Positions 47,970 to 61,600 of a stretch of 64,000 nt of DNA are shown here, in pieces (the stretch's first letter is position 1; each line of letters starts with the position of its first letter). Position numbers and translations under genes: made by a program. The notes beneath the pieces are model-generated. The model ran no database searches. It was not told the origin of the DNA and saw only the letters and a list, made by a program, of their open reading frames with translations. Location of the stretch: the NCBI GenBank assembly GCA_003260075.1, contig QLIY01000007.1:186001-250000 (forward strand). Direction: 5' to 3'. This stretch comes from Phallusia mammillata. Taxonomy: Eukaryota > Chordata > Ascidiacea > Phlebobranchia > Ascidiidae.

Positions 47970-48440
47970 GACGAAGTCGAAATCGAGGACTTTGAATTTG
48001 ACGAAGAAACTGAAACTTATTACTATCCGTGTCCCTGTGGAGATAAGTAAGACCAAGTTTATGTAAAATTGCCTAATTGCTTTCTTGTAAAAGTGCTAGA
48101 ACTTCGAAGTAATCTACAAGTCAAGTACTGTTGCATAAATCATCACTTTTTCATAATTCTTTTGTCCTTGAAAATATTTTGTTCAGTTTTTTTTCTTCTG
48201 TGGAACATTTATGCTAAAATCGGAGCATTTTATTGATATTAAACAGATTTATGATAAACTAACCACATGTGTGGGTGTTTTAGGTTTGAAATAACTCTGG
48301 AAGAATTGCAAAGTGGTGAAGAGGTGGCTACTTGTCCAAGCTGTTCATTGCTTGTGAAAGTTATTTATGATCCTGATGACTTTCTTCATGAGGAAGTTAA
48401 GGCTGCTGCCACCAGCGACAATCTCAAAGCAACCGCCTAA
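47952..48440 (+). CDS. DPH3: DPH3, CSL zinc-finger protein of diphthamide synthesis
   Basis: Two exons (47952-48046, 48284-48440) encode 83 residues, the normal size. DPH3 carries a redox-active iron in a CSL-type zinc finger and passes electrons to the DPH1-DPH2 radical enzyme in the first step of diphthamide formation on EF2. It also serves the Elongator pathway through KTI11 activity. The sequence shows [20 protein letters not shown] near the start, then the metal-binding pairs CPCGDKF and [18 protein letters not shown]. The start codon context is ATATGACTGATG. Junction: GGAGATAA|GTAAGA and TTTTAG|GTTTG, restoring GDKFEI. Part of exon 1 (to VYH) is repeated at 46969-46985 before a G block. 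A hAT element begins 13 bp after the stop, and MRM1 follows in the same direction. Confidence 0.93.
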
Positions 48441-48453
48441 GTATGGTTGTGTG

Positions 48454-48745
48454 CAGTGGTGGGATTCAGCCGGTTTGCACTGGTTCTATGGAACTGTCTC
48501 GCGAAATTTTATTAGATTAACGAACCGGTTAGCATTACTGGTTACTGTCAATGGACTTTTTGGGGGGGGGGTGATTCAGCCGGTTTGCACCGGTTCTATA
48601 GAATCGTCTCACGAAATTTTATGAGATCCGAGATCAACCGGTCAGCATTACTGGTTACTGTCAATGGACTTTTTGTAACACAACCAACTGAAAAATATGA
48701 CTTTTGTGATAGAACCAGCTGAAAAAAATTTGAATCCCACCACTC
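48454..48745. mobile_element. hAT MITE between DPH3 and MRM1, internally duplicated
   Basis: Ends are CAGTGGTGGGATTCA and TGAATCCCACCACTC (one mismatch at the tip). The exact 8-bp flank GTTGTGTG is present on both sides (48446-48453, 48746-48753). Inside, about 105 bp of the left part is repeated across a 10-G block (48562-48571). Removing the element leaves roughly 58 bp between the DPH3 stop and the next splice acceptor. Confidence 0.92.
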
Positions 48746-51602
48746 GTTGTGTGATCCAATATTTAACATTAGTTTTAACATTTTTGTATTGTTTTAGACA
48801 CTTTCTTTCGAAACCTGTACAGCGTAGTCAATATTTTACACATTTACAACAAAGAAGCCTCAATGTTTGTTCCGTTAATTGTAAACACGAAAAAGTAAGT
48901 CTCACAGTTTTCTCACTCATATTGTTACATCTTCTAATGAACTAAACATATATACAGGTACAATTTCCATCCCACCGAAAAACCAAGTTTGAAAGGCCAA
49001 AATTAAACAAGGACTTTCCTTTTAAAAAAGATTCAGGTAGAAATGTTCTGCTTAGAATTTTATTTTCATCTCACACAATGCCTAATCAAGATCTTTGTGT
49101 ATTCTGTAGATAAACGAGAAAAAATCTTTAATAAAATCTTACAAACGCCGAACTCTGAATATTTACATGGAAAATCCGTTTGTGAAATTGTATTAAACTC
49201 TTCACGTCGATCAGTTTTCAAGTAGGTTTATTTATTGTTGGTCTAAGTCAGCTACTTGCTGGTGTATTGAAAAATACATGGTTTTGAATACACTCTTATT
49301 ACACAAATGAAAAATATTGGTAAATGTTTATTGGAAGTTTCCAACCCTCTCAAAGTTCACAAACCGCTATAAAGGCTTTTGTACTATTTGCTGTAATATA
49401 AAATCATGAAAAACACAGTAACGCAAATCAAAGATCATTTTCCATACAAACTACAAAAGAATTGTCAAACCATTAAAGCAAATGTTGGCAAATTAACCCT
49501 AAAACCCTTGTTTAGGTGGCTGTTTTATATGTCACTATTTAAAATTTACCTTTTATAGGTGTTATTTAAGTTCCAAGTGGCAATTATACTTTCCTGATGA
49601 TGTACGAGTAGACAATATCATAAAGCTTGCAAAAGACAGAGGAATATCCATCGAATATGTGGACAATTTGACTTTGGAACAGTTGTCAGGCGGAAGGTGG
49701 CATCAAGTGAGAAAATTACAATTATGTCTTTCTGTGTTAAGCAGATTTTTTTGATCCAGTGTTATTCTGCAATGCATTGCACAGTTAAACATGCACATAC
49801 ATGATTTCAATTTTCTCTTGCTTTCAAAAAATATTTTTAGCACATAATTTATGTTGGAATTTCAGACTTGTCTAGAAAATTTGGGACTCATGGTAACCCT
49901 AATGTATTTTGGGATGTAAATTTTAGAATAACAACTATATTTTGACTGCTATACAGACACAGTAACCTTTGCACTTCCAGGGAGTTTGTTTGGAAGTTGG
50001 ACAAAGAACACTGCCAATAATTGACACACAGAATACTGAGTTTCTTAACGTGGAATATTGCGACGATGACAAAAAACCTTTGTGGGTGTTTTTGCAAAAT
50101 GTTGGAGACCCTAGAAATGGGGGGGGGGGAACATGGAATATTGCGATAATGCCAAAAAAAAACCTTTGTGGGTGTTTTTGCAAAATGTTGGAGACCCTAG
50201 AAATGTTGGAGCTATTTTAAGGTCATGCCAGTTTTTAGGCATCCATAAGGTTTTCATGACTAAGCGATGGTAAGTCCATAAATACCTTGTATAAATTTTG
50301 ATTTTCTACCTGTATAAAAGTGGCATAGAAAAGTACAAAACAATGTGTTAGCGACACAAACAAGAATAATGAGACAATTTTTTTCATAAACTTCTCAGGC
50401 TTTTATAGAAATATCTAACTAGAATAATTCTGTGAGCTGTTAGAAGTGAACTATGTTCTTCCGTTTTTATTCAACTTACCAACAGTATAGTAATGTTCGC
50501 TAAGATGTACATATAAAAAGGATTGTAACTTCTGCTAAAGAATGTTTAATTTTTTCTGCTAAATGTTTAATAATTTTTAAACATCCAAACCTAATTGTTT
50601 GTTTAATATTACAGTGCGCCTTTATCGTCAACAACGAGTAAAGCAAGTAGCGGAGCAGCTGAAGTAATAGATTGCTACACTGTAAAATTTCCATCTGACT
50701 TTCTAAAGGTAATACACATGTATGTATAAGGTATATGTTTAGTACTTCAGACGAATATGGTTAATCAGATACCTGTTAATAACATATTCTACTTATTTGC
50801 ATAGGGATTGTACTTCTCAACCGGAGCCACTTGTTAAGAAAATCATTTGGTTAATTTCTGGTTAATTACATAAAAGAAGTTTAACAATTGGTTATTTATT
50901 TAACCAGATTGTCTGAATATGTTTATTACTACACAATACACATCTTGTACAATGTGTAGGCACAAGAGAATAAAAAATTATTTGATTTTTGCAGCAACTC
51001 CTCAAGAATGGTTGGGACGTTATTGGGACTGATGTTGCAGAAGACAATGAAATTGATGTTGATGAAAATTATCCTGACATGTTGCATGAAAACGACCTGA
51101 CAACAAACAACAATAAAAACTTAGTTAATATTCAGAATGTGGTGTTAGAAAAACCATCTGTTGTGGTATTTGGTAAGTTAACAGCAATTTTCTTCTTAGG
51201 CACCGGAAATTCACACTTTATAGTTAAACTGAAATAGCTGCTAAATGTTTGTTGAGATAGGTTGTACTTAAAGTGTGTTTTTAGGTAGTGAAGGTGCTGG
51301 GATTTCAACTGACATAAGCAAATTATTCACAAAAACTGTCACCATTATGTCAATGCAAGAAAAAGGAGACACTGGTCAAGTAGTGCCCTGTCTAAATGTT
51401 TCGTGTTCGGCAGGTATATGATGGATTTTTTAATTTTTTTGTAGTTGTAATTTTAATACGTAAGTAATGTTCAAAGAAATTGTTTGCTTCCGTTTTTAAA
51501 TAAATAATAAACTCAATGCTGTGCTTATAGTGCAAGAAGCAAACAAGATAATGTTTTTATTTTACAGCAATTATTTTACATCATCTGATGAAGACAGCAT
51601 AA
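48697..51602 (+). CDS. MRM1: MRM1-like mitochondrial rRNA 2'-O-methyltransferase
   Basis: Nine exons are read: up to 48894, 48958-49036, 49110-49221, 49559-49706, 49981-50269, 50615-50708, 50995-51172, 51285-51413 and 51568-51602. MRM1 methylates one guanosine of mitochondrial large-subunit rRNA and belongs to the SpoU/TrmH (SPOUT) family. The substrate-binding N-terminal part includes EYLHGKSVCEIVLNSSRR. SPOUT motif 1 is LQNVGDPRNVGAILRSC, motif 2 VVVFGSEGAGISTDI, motif 3 PCLNVSCSAAIILHHL. Exon 5 contains a false-looking repeat: 50050-50118 recurs at 50130-50218 across 11 G (50119-50129), with an extra A that breaks the frame. The 5' end is uncertain: a TTGTTTTAG acceptor ends at 48798, but the only in-frame ATG found upstream is at 48697, inside the hAT element. 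Confidence 0.88.
50050..50218. repeat. Exonic duplication in MRM1 split by an 11-G block
   Basis: About 70 bp of exon 5 is repeated either side of 50119-50129 with several substitutions and an A-run length difference. It repeats the codons leading into the NVGDPRN motif. Confidence 0.93.
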
Positions 51603-52619
51603 CCCGTGTCAACATAATACTTGAGAATACATGGCGACTCTTATTACAAAAGCGTTTTCAAGAATTGGAAGCTGTTTGCTTTTAATTAGCTTTCGTCTGT
51701 AGTTTTTGTATCGCGAATTGCATTTCAATACTGTACTTTTTATACTTTGCATAAAATAAAAGGTAGTGTAACCGGGGGGGGGGTGTGTCAACATAATACT
51801 TGAGAAGACATGGCGACTTTTATTACAAAAGCGTTTTTCAAGAATTGGAAGCTGTTTGCTTTTAATTAGCTTTTGTCTGTAGTTTTTGTATCGCGAATTG
51901 CATTGCAATACTGTACTTTTTATACTTTGCATAAAATAAAAGGTAGTGTAACCGTTAAATTATGCAATGTTGGTTTTTAAAGAATTAGGGTATTTTATAT
52001 TAGCTAAAAAGTTCATAAATTTTGACAGGTTGTGCAAAGATGTTTGATAAACAGAGCTGGCAAATACATGATTTCTCTACTGTACTTTGGGTGAAACAAA
52101 AGGTTTCATCGCTAAACTATGCAATGTTGGTGTTCGAAGAATATTTTGTATTAGCTAGAAAGCTTTGAAAAGTTCACAACTTTATATGACATGTTTGATA
52201 AGCATTGCCACTAAAATTAAGGTAGTTGTCTGTTGATTTTATTAGGGCAATGGTTTCCATTTATTCCTGGGTATGCATTAATATTTAACAAATTATGCCT
52301 GCATGCTTTCTTAACACGGCTCAAATTGAGAGAATCCCCACTACAGCGAATAAAAGACTCTGTGGGTGAGGATAATTTTACCGAGGGTCAAAAGGTAAAA
52401 TAGTTTGTTTTCGGGGGGGGGGACTACAACAGCGAATAAAAGACTCTGTAGGTGAGGATAATTTTACCGAGGGTCAAAAGGTAAAATAGTTTGTTTTCTT
52501 TGCGATTCAACATTTCAGTTTCCATTGTCAAGTGAAGTATGTGATTGTGGATTTCTCGAGCGTGCGCTTTACTTTGCGCAAACAAAACACTTTAAGCGTT
52601 CCAAGGCAACGAAGCGCTG
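51603..52619. other. Spacer between MRM1 and inversin, two G-block duplications
   Basis: 51607-51773 recurs at 51784-51952 across 10 G (51774-51783). 52339-52412 recurs at 52423-52499 across 10 G (52413-52422). The second pair may include a 5' untranslated exon of inversin (GGGTCAAAAG|GTAAAA donor-like). No other gene was recognised. Confidence 0.75.
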
Positions 52620-55600
52620 ATGAATTTTTTCAGGAAGCTAAGAAAGACAAATGTAACAGTTTTAGACGACACCGCAGCAAACGCAGAAACCGTAGCTAAT
52701 TCGTCGGGCCGCAGCTCTTCTGGACTACGACGTTCTGGTGCAATTTCTGCGACTAATGGATATCACGACAGCGAAACAAAACTGTTTGTGGTATGATTTG
52801 TTACTTATCTAATTTGTAAAAGTTCCAATCATTGGTAAACAGAAAATAATAGAATTTTTTGGTTTCCAATAGAGTGTTTGTTTTGATTTTTGTTGGACTT
52901 TTGGAGTGTTGTTAAATCAGTTGTTTAGGAACAAATAATGCCATAGAAAAAGCCAATACATCATAAAACTTGATCCTTAAACCAATGAATCTAACCAAAA
53001 GCGTTTTCATATTATCGTTAAACCAAATGTCTCTTTACCTCACAATTTAATATTTCATTGTATCTGGTTTTAAACCTTGTTGGGGGGGGGGAACCGTTAT
53101 GTGATTGACTGGTTTGGTCTGTATCTCTGGTAAAAAATGTTACCTTTTCTTTGAAATACAAGCATACATATGTCAGTGCAACATATCTGTACACAGCATA
53201 AAACTGATATATTTTGGAAACATATTATGTATGCAAGCTTTATTGCCAGGATTGGGGGGGGGGCTCCTTAAACCAACGAATCTAACCAAAAGCGTTTTCA
53301 TATTATCGTTAAACCAAATGTCTTTTTACCTCACAATTTAATATTTCATTGTATCTGGTTTTAAACCTTGTTTAGAGATTGCCATGATTCTATTCTACAG
53401 TATTGTATTTCCAATGTTTTTCCTAATTGCTACAGTTGGTATTTACCATCCATATGCAATAAAATGGATTATGCGATTTACCGTTATGTGATTGACTGGT
53501 TTGGTCTGTATCTCTGGTAAAAAATGCTACCTTTTCTTTGAAATACAAGCATACATATGTCTGTGCAACATATCTGTACACAGCATAAAACGGATATATT
53601 TTGGAAACATATTATGTATGCAAGCTTTATTGCCAGGATTTATTTTGTTCTGCTATGCCTAAATTTTCAATCTCTTTTCAGGAAGCACCAATTGCCTCCA
53701 CTGAACAGAACTTCTTAAGGCCTGCACAAGTTTCTAATAACCAAGGATATGCACAAACGGGTAAATAGAGCTGGAATATTACCACTAGCTGTATTACATT
53801 CAACATTGGTGAATCACTGGACCCTTCAACGTTTTTTCCCTTTTTGTAGAAGTGTCACCATACCGATTTAAACTTTACTTTTTTATGTTTGTTTCAATGT
53901 TGTATTATATAAACTAAATAATCTTATGTGTCACTTATTGTGTGTTAAAACTGATCATACACTAATGTATTTGTGCCTTTAGATCCCATAGATATGTCTG
54001 CTACTGCAGCCGTTCGACTACAACCAGACATCATTAGCAATGACCCACCCCATTCCTCTGCACATGTGCAGTTTAACACAAATAACAGCACAAACAACTA
54101 CAGCATTTCTGCAAACCAAAACCATACACCTTCAGTAAGTACATACTTGATTCCCATCGGTTTGTCATACCTTTATATGACCTAAAATGTAAAAAAAACA
54201 CTTTAGACCAACTCAGATCCTCCTGATGAAAACAAAGTAAATCGTTTGATGTCACTATATGCAGCAATTATTAGGGGTGAAAAATCAGAAGTTAAGAAGT
54301 TACTGACAGGTATGTTATCATACACATTTTTTTCATGTTATAAAGCTGTCATTGCCTTTCTTTTTCCAGCCAACCCTGATTTGCTGGAAGCGCCAGATAA
54401 CTTTGGACGCACTGCACTCATGTACTGTGTACTGGCTGATAGACTTGAATGCGCAAAACTTCTGCTGAAAATGAAATGCAAGTTAGACCAGGTTGACAAA
54501 GCGGGCCGAAGTGCTTTACATCTAGCTGCACATAAGGTGACTTTGCAGCCCTATTAACTGCCTAAAGTATACGCCTCTATGAACTTTCAAAAGTGATTTG
54601 CAAATTCATGTCCAGCTAACATGCGAAACTAGTGTTCAAAACGGTATCCAAGAACAAAAATTTGGGGGGGGGGAACTTTGCAGCCCTATTAACTGCCTAA
54701 AGTATACGCCTCTGTGAACTTCCAAAAGTGATTTGCAAATTCATGTCCATCTAACATGCGAAACTAGTGTTCAAAACGGTATCCAAGAACAAAAATTTTG
54801 GTGAAAAAACTGGGGCCTGAACAGCTTAATACATCGCTGGTTCATGTAAGGGACCTTGGAAAGCTACAAAACTAGCCCGAAATTGGGAATGTTTGTGACA
54901 TCACAATGCACTGAGCAACTACAACATTTGCAGATTTGGCCCATGTCTAGATCTGTTCGTAAGTTTTTATTTTATGACAAATATAATGGCGCAAATAGAC
55001 ATAAAAGGGACATGTTTCATCTTTGTATTATGCGTACACACTGTAACTAATGTCTTTTTTACATTGTTCCCTAGGCAAGCTACAAGTTTTTGGAGTTGCT
55101 ACATGATCGGGGGGGGGGGTTTTGGCCCATGTCTAGATCTGTTTATAAGTTTTAATTTTATGACAAATATAATGGAACAAATAGACATAAAAGGAGCATG
55201 TTCCTTCTTTGTGTTGTGTGTACACACTGTAACTAATGTCTTTTTTTTTGCATTGTTCCCTAGGCAAGCTACAAGTTTTTGGAGTTGCTACATGATCGAG
55301 GTGGCAACATTGAAATTAAGGATAATGATGGTCAAACACCATTGCATTTAACAACCAGAAATCGACATGCAAGATGTCTGGACTTCTTACTGAAACGGCT
55401 TACACCAGGGATGGTAGATGTAACAGACAGTCAAAATGTAAGAATCTTGTTTAAAACCGAGACAAGAAGATTGCATTGAAAAGTAGTTGTTGATTTTTTA
55501 CCCTAAAAACCCAAATGATATTCCTGAAAACCAAATAATTGTAAATTATAAAATCTTAGGAGTGTTGGACATAATACACCCCACAATCTGCAACCCAATA

Positions 55601-58600
55601 TTAAGAGATGTACCTCAAAATTAAGCATGACAAAATACAGCACCTGTTGCAGAATGCTAAAATGTTGGCTTGATATTGGCCATGTTTAGTTACTACAGGC
55701 TACAGCATACATTTACATAGTGTTGGCTTGTTTTGCAGAGAACAGCATTGCACTGGAGTGCTGCTTTCAACAATGCTGATTATGTGAAGCAGCTGATTAA
55801 ACACGACAGTAACATTGCAATGCCTGACGCTGAAGGCAAAACACCTCTACATTGGGCAGCAAACACACATGATAATTCAGCAGTGGCCACAATAAAAGTC
55901 ATACTTGTATGTTTTCGAAATTTTTAATTTTACTTTTTACGTGATTTTATATTTATAATGCAGCAGAGCTAACAGAAAACAACTCAAAAAATAAATGTGA
56001 TTTTTGTACTCTGTTCTTGAGGTTGTTTTTAAATTTTAACTTTTAATTGCTACATTTTTTAAAAGCTTGCTAATGGAGACATACACACAGACAGGTATAT
56101 GTTAATATTGATGCTTTGATTTTGCTGCAACATTTTTTGTAGACTGTTCCTTCATTTAGGATTGTAATATTTACAGCTCATTTACATGTACATATTTTGC
56201 AGGAATATGCTTCCAGTGTTTTAAATTGGCAAGATTACGATGGCAGAACGGCGCTTCACTTTGCTGTGGCTCACGAAAATGTCGCTGCTGTGGATTATTT
56301 ACTGAAGTTTGAGCCTGAAACCTGCGAGGTGGATAGATTGGACAATTCGTTTAGGACCCCGTTGCACTGGGCTGCACAACTTGGTGAATTTTATTTACCA
56401 CCTAAACAGTAGTTTTTAGTTTGCAATGTACAGTTAAACCGGATCTTTGCCTAAATCAGACAAAACTTAAGGCACAAATAATTTGTAATGTGGTAAGGTT
56501 TTAACTAATCGACATCAGTTCATCTGGATCTTCACCCAATCCGGATTTTTTCGGGGGCCAAACCGACCCAGATAAATGGAGGTTTACTGTATATGTTACA
56601 TTAGCTCCCAAACTACATTTTGTTTACAGCATACATTAAAAGGATTTTTTTTCTAAAGTTTAATGTGATGATAGAGGCTGCTTTTCCTAACAAGAAGAGT
56701 TGTTCATACATGTTTCTATGGCTGTATTTCCTAGTGTACTTAATAACATAAAGCTTTCTGCAGCTGTGTTTTTCCTGTTTGTCGTAACGTTGTGAATTCA
56801 AACTTTGCTTATAAAAAAACGATCGCTTATAATTAAACTTTCAGGATAGAATTAATTCAAATAGAAATCTTTTTTTAGGTAACACCCAGATAGTGAAGTC
56901 ATTGTTATCTGTTGGAGCGAAAAACTCTATTACAGACAGCAATGGTGCTACACCGCTACTTTATGCTGCACTTAACAATCATTCGGTAAGTTGATTATAT
57001 GTGTTTATTGGTACATTTGTAATACATATATATATAAAACTTTTAATAGTTAAGTATTTTTGTACTGATCGAAAAGGATAATTTTATGCCAATCTGGCTA
57101 GGGGGGGGGGGTTAACACCTAAACTCTAGTTTTTAGTTTGCAATGTACAGTTAAAACGGATCTTTGCCTAAATCAGACAAAACTTAAGGCACAAATAATT
57201 TTTAATCTGGTAAGGTTTTAACTAATCGACATCAGTTAAACAGGATCTTCACCCAATTCGGATTTTTTGGAGGGCCAAACGGGAACAGATAAACATAGGT
57301 TTACTGTATATGTTACAGTAGTGTGAAGTATAGCCATCATTTTATAGGGTATAAGCTCCCAAACTACACTTTGCATACAGCATACATTAAAAGGATTTAT
57401 TTTCTAAAGTTTAATATGATGATAGAGACTGCTTTTCCTAACAAAAAGAGTTGTGTATACATGTTTCTATAGCTGTATATATTTCCTAAGCTTTCTGCAG
57501 CTGTGTTTTTCCTGTTTGTTGTACAATGTTGGTAAGGTCACTCAACGTTTTGTTATGTTGTGCATGGATTAAAAAAACAGATGTCTTATAATGAAATTTT
57601 TAGGATAGAATAAATTTGAATAGAAATCCCGTTTTTTAGGTAACACCCAAATAGTGAAGTCATTGTTATCTGTTGGAGCGAAAAACTCTATTACAGACAG
57701 CAATGGTGCTACACCACTACTATATGCTGCGCTTAACAATCATTCAGTAAGTTGATTATATGTGTTTGTTGGTACATTTGTAATACATATATATATCAAA
57801 CTTTTAATAGTTCAGTATTTTTGTACTGATCGAAAAGGATAATTTTATGCCAATCTGGCTACTAAAAGCAAGACATGTGAGCTTTTGATAAGGTGTACTG
57901 TTTTTTTAGTAAGATATCATGAAACTACCAAGGATTGATGCTTTTTTTGTAACAAAGCAATTCTACCAGTGGTCACCAAACGCTGTCACAACACACGACC
58001 CCCTTTGATCTCTATTGTTGTTTTTGTCAGGACGTCATTCTTAAGATGATAGAACACGACGTCAACATACTGGAGCAGGCCGACATTGAAGGCCGTTCGG
58101 CTCTTATGTGGGCAGCAGGCAAAGGAGCGACGGATGTCATACAAACTCTATTGGCCTTACAAAACCCTTCTGCCAATTTGGAGAAAAAGTTTACCGACGA
58201 TACCCTAGGTAAGCCCGTGGGCATGAATATGAACATAATCTTCAAGGACCTCTTCAGGTGTTTAGGGGATTTTTAACAGACCTTGGTGTTGTGTTACCAA
58301 AACCACTGTAGAGTGTCCTTGGCTATATTTAGATTTGTGATTTCCGTTTGGTTTTCAACACCTTGTTGGCCAATTGAAGTTTCAAACTGGTGAAAGTGTT
58401 GTGGGATCCATGATATATTTATTTCTTCTGTAGCTTACAGAAAAAACAGAAAAGTATGATATGATATGTCTTCACTTTTTAAAGCACGTTTTTCTTTTGT
58501 TAGAATTCCTTAAATCCACCAGCAAAGCAGTTCATGAGAACAGCAAATTAAAACAAGCAGTTGACATCAATCGAACTGATAATAAAGGGGGGGGGGCGAT

Positions 58601-61600
58601 ATATTTATTTCTTCTGTAGCTTACAGAAAAAAACAGAAAAGTATGATATGATATGTCTTCACTTTTTAAAGCCTGTTTTTCTTTTGTTAGAATTCCTTAA
58701 AACCACCAGCAAAGCAGTTCATGAAAACAGCAAATTAAAACAAGCAGTTGACATCAATCGAACTGATAATAAAAGTAACACAGGTAAAACAAAACTATTA
58801 AAACAATCCTAACGATTTATCACATGCTTAGTACTGGCTTCATTAGCAAATTGTTATCTGTTTATTGGTGTATATTATGTGATTTAGCATTCAATTTACT
58901 TGTTAGTGTAATAAACTTTCACGATATGTGACCATTCCCATAATACAGTCTATTTTATATGAAAATTTCCACTCACATCTCATAATTTTTCACACTAGTT
59001 TTTCTATTCAATATACAGAAAAATTATGCCTACTTCCACCAAAAACATCAATCTTCAGTGTTTTCGAATAGCACATGATTTACACTCACTTTTTCAGCAT
59101 TGCACATGGCAGCATGGAATGGTCATGCCCATTCGGCAGAGCTGTTGCTAAGAAACGGGGGACGACATGACCTACAAAACAACATGAGACACACAGCACT
59201 GTTTGGCGCATGCGAAAAGGTATGTACATGTAATTAATGTCACTCATCTCATGAAAGAAAGTATTTGTTGCAATTGGCATTGTTGTCAAATAAAGTCCCT
59301 GTGTTCTGGTTGGTCAGTAATAGAAAAAAAATGTTGCTTTATTTACAGCATACGCATTATTGTAACATAATACTTTTCATCTAGGTTCAAGCCTATGTAA
59401 CAGAATAGCCATGTTGCAGTGCAGTATATTTATTTGAATCCAAATTTTGCGAAATTGGTTGTTTTTCATTTTTGTGTTTGCAAACACTATTTTTCCAAGA
59501 CGGTTTATGATTTCTAGAAAGTAGGTGAAACACAAAAAATCATTGCTTTGAACAACATCATAAAATTGTGTAGATGCTGTTTATAGACTAAAATATGTAT
59601 TTCAAAATCATTATCAGGGCACCATCAGTATCTTTACATGCTACTGTGGGATTGTTTAAATAACCTAGAGGCATCATTTGTAAAGATTTAGTGGTTTCAT
59701 TCATAAAAGTTTATGTTATATAATAGCTGAAATGCACTTCACAAATTGACATGTATACATTAACGTTCATTATCAGACCAAAATCAGCACATACACATGC
59801 TACTGTAGAACTGTTTAAATGTCCTGGAGGCTTTATTTGTAAAACTATAAAAAGTTTCATTGGGGGGGGGGCCATTCATATAAGTTTATGTTATATAATT
59901 GCTGAAATGCACTTCACAATATGACATGTATACATTAACATTCATTATCAGACCAAAATCAGTACATATACATGCTACTGTAGACTTTTAAATGTCCTGG
60001 AGGCTTTATTTGTAAAACTATAAAAAGTTTCATTCATAGCGTGACTGTGTGGCTCTTTTGTTCATTGTGGGCATTATCGCTCATTTGATCAAATCAAGCC
60101 ACTTCATTATTACAATGGGTGATTTGGCTTTTGTTAAGTGCAAACCAATTCACGTCAAGGGTCCATTGATAAAATTCATATGAATGGGTGTAATGAATCA
60201 AAGGCGTGATAATAATGCTTGTTGAATTCCATTACATAGTAACAGCATCCTGGTTTGTGTAATTAAAGACTTCATACTTTTAAAAATGTGTTATATGTTC
60301 TGGGAATGTATTGAGCATAACCTTGTTATATTGTTTACTAGTGGACAAAGTTTGTGTTATTCTTACATTATTGGCCACAATGCATGGACATACACATTCA
60401 TAAAACTGGCTTTGTTTCAAAACACAAACAAAGATCACAATTAATTACCAAAAGCCTGAAAAATAAACTTTGATTAAGGCATTTTTCCCTTTGTTTATCA
60501 AGCACTGTACTATGCGCATTGAGTGGTATTTACTAGTGATGCACCGAAGTTTCGGTTGGCCGAAACGTTTCAGCCCAATAAGCTGTTTTTCAATGTTTCA
60601 GTTTCGGCCTGAACTTTTTTGAAAATTCGGCTGAAACCAAACTTTTTCATTGCATGGAATTAATGCCTAAACTATCATCTTCGCCGATAGGAAACATCAT
60701 AAATTAACTAATTGTTGTATCTATAAAATACGAGCCACGTTGTCTGCAAAATATTACAAGTTTAGTAAAGCTTTTGCATTGTGAAAGTGATTTTGATTTG
60801 TCATAATTCAATTCACTCGCATCAACAACACAAGGTTCAGTTGAAAATATCCGTAGAAACGATGAGTTTAGGTTCAGCCGAAATTATATTCGGTTTCGGC
60901 CCAAACTTTTTCGGGCGGGTTTGGTGCATCACTATTATTTACCTTGATGAAGGGGGGGGGGGTAGAAACGAGGAGTTTAGGTTCAGCCGAAATTATATTC
61001 GGTTTCGGCCCGAACTTTTTCGGGCGGGTTTGGTGCATCACTATTATTTACCTTGATGAAGGCGACCTGTATGGGACGTCGAAATGTCGGTATAAAAATA
61101 CAATTAGCAGGAGAGCTCTATAAAGTTGATGTTATGCCTGGCAGCAACAGATTATATAAAATATATAGGTATTTATTATTATGTTTTCAATTTAACTCTA
61201 TTTCAGGGTCACCTTAATGTTGTAAAGCATCTTTTGGATTACAATGCAAGCATCAGACTCACCGATAACGAGGAAAGATCTCCGCTGCACTGGGCAGCTC
61301 TTGGTGGACATGCTGAAGTTTGTGATCTACTAATCAAGAAAGGTAGCCCCATACCAATAACACTGATGTTAAATAACAATGATGTTAAATTGTCTGCGTT
61401 GGTGGTTATAGTGCTTTATGTATGATCTCTGTGCAGTACGTTTTTTCTCTGCAAGAGGTGCTGACAAGAGATAGGCTGTATTGGCTATCCAATGGCACTC
61501 CAGTTTGTTGGGAGCCAGTTTACTCTGTGGTTTATGTCCAGTTGTGGCATCGCACAGACTGGGTGAGGTATAGCTTTTTTGGCCTGTTACTCCCAACAAA

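Noticed and set aside
51588..51602. CTGATGA near the end of MRM1 as a hammerhead core
   Set aside because: It encodes part of HHLMKTA at the MRM1 C-terminus, and no GAAA strand or pairing stems follow.
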